DNA of 8,635 nt. Source: SZUA-37 sp964472525. Lineage in GTDB: Bacteria > Pseudomonadota > Gammaproteobacteria > UBA6429 > Thiohalophilaceae. Both the position numbers and the translations under genes were made by a program. Numbering within the stretch: position 1 is the stretch's first letter; the number at the start of each line of letters is the position of its first letter. The notes beneath the pieces were generated by a model. That model saw only the letters and a program-made list of their open reading frames with translations. It did not search any database and had not been told where the DNA came from. The stretch lies in contig CAYYLL010000069.1 in the NCBI GenBank assembly GCA_964472525.1, forward strand, positions 1 to 8,635, given 5' to 3'. This document shows, one piece after another, positions 7,175 to 8,635 of the stretch.

Positions 7175-7717
7175 ATGAATAAAAATATTTTTAACAATTC
7201 TACGTTAAATGCTCTTCGTGCCCTTGATAATTCACCTGCTATGCGAGCTATTCGTGCAATAGAGGACTCACCATCAATGCGAGTGATTCGTGATATGAGC
7301 GACTCACCTGCACTTAGAATGATGCGCAAAATTGAAAACTCACCGACGATGCAGATGCTTCGTAACATTGAGGAATCACCCGCAATGCGGATTATGCGTG
7401 ATTTAGAAAATTCACCAGCATTAAAAATGATTAAAAATCTTGAAAATTCGACAGCTTTCAAAGCCATAAGGGAAATGCAGGATTCTCCTGCTTTACGGGC
7501 TATAAAAGCACTTGAAGTCAGTCCTACCATAAAAGCATTTTCTAAAATAGCTGACCAACTCAATCATAATTATGGTGTCTTGGCTTTCTCTGAAGCATAC
7601 GAGCTTCTTGTCGATGAAATGTCAGATATAAAAGAAGATGATTCATGGGTTTCTTTATTATCTTTCTCAAATGTCCGCAACAGAATCAGAGGAAAGGATG
7701 CTCGAAAGAATGAATGA
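7175..7717 (+). CDS. Protein of 12-residue Ser-Pro-capped helical repeats, function unknown
   Basis: A 180-aa protein preceded by AGTAGG 8 nt before the ATG. Residues 18-125 are nine tandem 12-residue units with the pattern [E/D][N/D]-S-P-A-[M/L]-R-x-[I/M]-R-x-[I/L]. A degenerate unit lies before them (7-17). Ser-Pro is a classic helix N-cap and the hydrophobic/basic spacing is amphipathic, so I expect short stacked helices or one long kinked helix with a basic face. The C-terminal 55 residues are non-repetitive and partly acidic (YELLVDEMSDIKEDDSW). There is no signal peptide or membrane helix. It opens the second cassette, 29 bp after attC 1, with no visible promoter, so it probably depends on read-through. 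The last 15 or so residues (VRNRIRGKDARKNE) look unlike real protein, and a natural-looking coding stretch continues in another frame, suggesting a frameshift into the SH3 gene. I do not recognise the family. Confidence 0.75.
   Translation: MNKNIFNNSTLNALRALDNSPAMRAIRAIEDSPSMRVIRDMSDSPALRMMRKIENSPTMQMLRNIEESPAMRIMRDLENSPALKMIKNLENSTAFKAIREMQDSPALRAIKALEVSPTIKAFSKIADQLNHNYGVLAFSEAYELLVDEMSDIKEDDSWVSLLSFSNVRNRIRGKDARKNE
7226..7549 (+). repeat. Nine tandem 36-bp coding repeats
   Basis: Each unit encodes one 12-residue repeat. The protein pattern is well kept while the DNA varies at many synonymous positions (Ser-Pro is TCACCT, TCACCA, TCACCG, TCACCC, TCTCCT or AGTCCT). The array is therefore old and kept by selection on the protein, not a recent slippage product. 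The seventh unit (residues 90-101) has Ser-Thr in place of Ser-Pro. Confidence 0.85.
7688..7697 (+). promoter_or_regulatory. Ribosome-binding site inside the end of the repeat-protein gene
   Basis: AGAGGAAAGG directly precedes the ATG at 7698 and lies 12 nt before the ATG at 7710, which overlaps the upstream stop as ATGAATGA. This supports internal re-initiation of the SH3 protein by translational coupling. The ATG codons at 7638 and 7671 lack a comparable site. Confidence 0.45.
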
Positions 7718-7994
7718 TTTGGAACAAACTATAACGACACAGCTAAATGTTCTGCAACCTACTGACACAGACTATATTTTCTTGGTTCCAGACAGGGAGC
7801 TGAACCTCAGAGAGGGGCCGAGCACGGATCACAAAGTTATTGAAGTTCTTCCAAGAAATAAAAAAGTTATGGAATTAGAGAGGAATCGAGATTGGGTAAA
7901 AATTGAGTTTTTTGACTACATTAGCAATACAAGTAAGATAGGTTGGGTACATAGCGGGTATTTATTGGTAGTAAATTTAAAGGGTGAAGTTTGA
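7698..7994 (+). CDS. Small bacterial SH3-domain protein
   Basis: From the ATG at 7698 this is 98 aa: a short amphipathic helix (MLERMNDLEQTITTQLN, 1-17), then a bacterial SH3 (SH3b) domain from about 26 to 91. The domain has the typical opening LNLREGPS (35-42), the middle DWVKIEF and the closing GWVHSGYL (82-89). Such domains bind peptides or cell-wall-like ligands, but without a signal peptide this one should be cytoplasmic. The frame is open further upstream, with starts at 7671 or 7638. The residues before 7698 (SATESEER) already look protein-like, so the frame may be the real C-terminus of the repeat protein, split by a one-base frameshift near the AAA at 7669-7671. The alternative is two coupled genes sharing a 20-bp overlap. 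Either way it belongs to the same cassette, closed by attC 2 five bases after the stop. Confidence 0.65.
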   Translation: MLERMNDLEQTITTQLNVLQPTDTDYIFLVPDRELNLREGPSTDHKVIEVLPRNKKVMELERNRDWVKIEFFDYISNTSKIGWVHSGYLLVVNLKGEV

Positions 7995-7998
7995 ATAG

Positions 7999-8061
7999 CT
8001 CTAACAAGGCAAATCAACACGGACTACGCTATCGCTTCGCCGATTATTTGAGACGTTATGC
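7999..8061 (+). other. attC: Integron attC recombination site 2
   Basis: R'' is CTCTAAC (7999-8005, one mismatch to RYYYAAC) and R' is GTTATGC (8055-8061, one mismatch to GTTRRRY, a variant I associate with real attC ends). Inner arms CAAAT (8010-8014) and ATTTG (8046-8050) pair. The loop region has further pairing, such as CGG with CCG or ATCG (8031-8034) with CGAT (8041-8044). At 63 bp it is a short attC. It closes the cassette whose span would be 7140-8055. Confidence 0.75.
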
Positions 8062-8077
8062 GTAAAAGGAAAAAAAC

Positions 8078-8482
8078 ATGAGTTATGATTTAATGGTGTT
8101 TGATCTGAATGTGGCACCAAAAAATAAAATTGAATTTATGGAATGGTATGAATCCCAAACTGAATGGGAAGAAGAACATGATTATGATGATCCAAAAGTA
8201 AGCTCAGAAAAATTAAATAACTGGTTTATGGAAATGATAAATCATTTCCCCGCTATGAATGGGCCTTATTCAATACAAGATGATGATAACGATAAAATAA
8301 CTGATTATTCTATAGGCTCATCTGTAATATATGCTGCATTCTCTTGGTCTCTTGTGGAGCCTGCTTATAAAAAAATGTTCGAGTTAGCAGAAAAACATCA
8401 GGTTGGGTTCTTCGATGCAAGCTCTGATGAGGCTTACCTTTGGTATATTAACTCAGAAGATAAGTTAGAGTTATTATCATAA
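8078..8482 (+). CDS. Hypothetical protein of the 'MSYDLMVF' type, 134 aa
   Basis: A small acidic soluble protein with no signal peptide or membrane helix. AAGGA lies 7 nt before the ATG, which is the only plausible start. It begins MSYDLMVFDLNVAPK and carries EFMEWYESQTEWEE, then WFMEMINHFPAMNGPYS, DYSIGSSVIYAAFSWS and KHQVGFFDASS. I recall this layout from a widespread family of uncharacterised bacterial proteins with the same opening, but know no function. Its compact, acidic character resembles immunity or antitoxin-like partners, which is only a guess, and no toxin gene accompanies it. It is the sole gene of the third cassette (8056-8587), 16 bp after attC 2, and has no visible promoter. 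Length appears complete. Confidence 0.8.
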   Translation: MSYDLMVFDLNVAPKNKIEFMEWYESQTEWEEEHDYDDPKVSSEKLNNWFMEMINHFPAMNGPYSIQDDDNDKITDYSIGSSVIYAAFSWSLVEPAYKKMFELAEKHQVGFFDASSDEAYLWYINSEDKLELLS

Positions 8483-8514
8483 AAAATTGGCACGGTGTTA
8501 GTTTGGATAAAATC

Positions 8515-8593
8515 GCATAACAACACGCCCTGAGGTGGACAACAACTAAATATCTCATCGTTGAACGACTGCTTTAGGGTGATACTGTTGAAA
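8515..8593 (+). other. attC: Integron attC recombination site 3
   Basis: R'' is GCATAAC (8515-8521, one mismatch) and R' is GTTGAAA (8587-8593, one mismatch at the final base). The inner arms CGCCCTGAGG (8526-8535) and CTTTAGGGTG (8572-8581) pair over 10 bp with three G-T wobbles. The terminal loop includes CGTT-G-AACG (8559-8567). The 79-bp length and spacing match attC 1. It is weaker in its core boxes than site 1, but its position after a gene is exactly as expected. Confidence 0.65.
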
Positions 8594-8635
8594 AACGATT
8601 GAACTTTTAAGTCGTATGCTGATCTGATCCTGAAA
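8594..8635 (+). other. Start of the next cassette, no gene visible
   Basis: If attC 3 is real, DNA from 8588 onward belongs to a fourth cassette. The 42 bases after the site contain one ATG (8617), which meets a stop after two more codons, so any gene must start beyond the window or lie on the other strand. Confidence 0.4.

Noticed and set aside
7129..7563. Long open frame on the minus strand across the repeat gene
   Set aside because: It mirrors the 36-bp repeats and attC 1, is low-complexity, and has no ribosome-binding site. The + strand frame has the repeat pattern under protein-level selection.
5394..7717. OLD gene plus the following gene as a Gabija (GajA-GajB) system
   Set aside because: The downstream protein is a 180-aa repeat protein without helicase motifs, and an attC separates the two genes, so they are in different cassettes.

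Overview
The window reads as part of an AT-rich gammaproteobacterial chromosome. The evidence is protein character: a cbb3 oxidase assembly CcoI-CcoS pair, and a membrane-anchored VWA protein whose middle region resembles a family I know mainly from Gammaproteobacteria. A marine or aquatic lineage is plausible, but genus cannot be fixed from this sequence.

Positions 1-4916 look like ordinary chromosome. The 3' part of ccoI (a copper-exporting P1B-ATPase that supplies Cu to the cbb3 oxidase) is followed by ccoS, then an unrecognised 33-residue single-span membrane ORF. Next come two translationally coupled membrane-protein genes: a secreted, C-terminally anchored VWA protein (656 aa, TTG start) and a 250-aa protein with an N-terminal anchor and a coiled coil.

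Positions 4917-5393 are non-coding. This stretch holds two weak attC-like inverted repeats, a candidate promoter, and a perfect 9-bp inverted repeat with a third half-site just upstream of the next gene.

From 5394 to the right end the layout is that of an integron gene-cassette array on the + strand: gene, attC, gene(s), attC, gene, attC, next cassette. Three attC sites are supported, at 7065-7145 (strong), 7999-8061 (good) and 8515-8593 (moderate). The cargo is: (1) an OLD-family ATPase/TOPRIM nuclease, a likely anti-phage effector whose stop codon lies inside the attC R'' box; (2) a protein made of about nine 12-residue Ser-Pro-capped helical repeats, overlapping out of frame with a small bacterial SH3 protein; (3) a 134-aa protein of the 'MSYDLMVF' type, function unknown. 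The attC polarity puts any integrase gene to the left, but the left flank is the cco/VWA region and contains no intI. The array is therefore best described as a CALIN (cluster of attC sites lacking an integrase) lodged beside core genes.

The first cassette seems to have its own promoter and operator. The later cassettes show only ribosome-binding sites and probably depend on read-through. The cassette genes need not work together, because cassettes assort independently.
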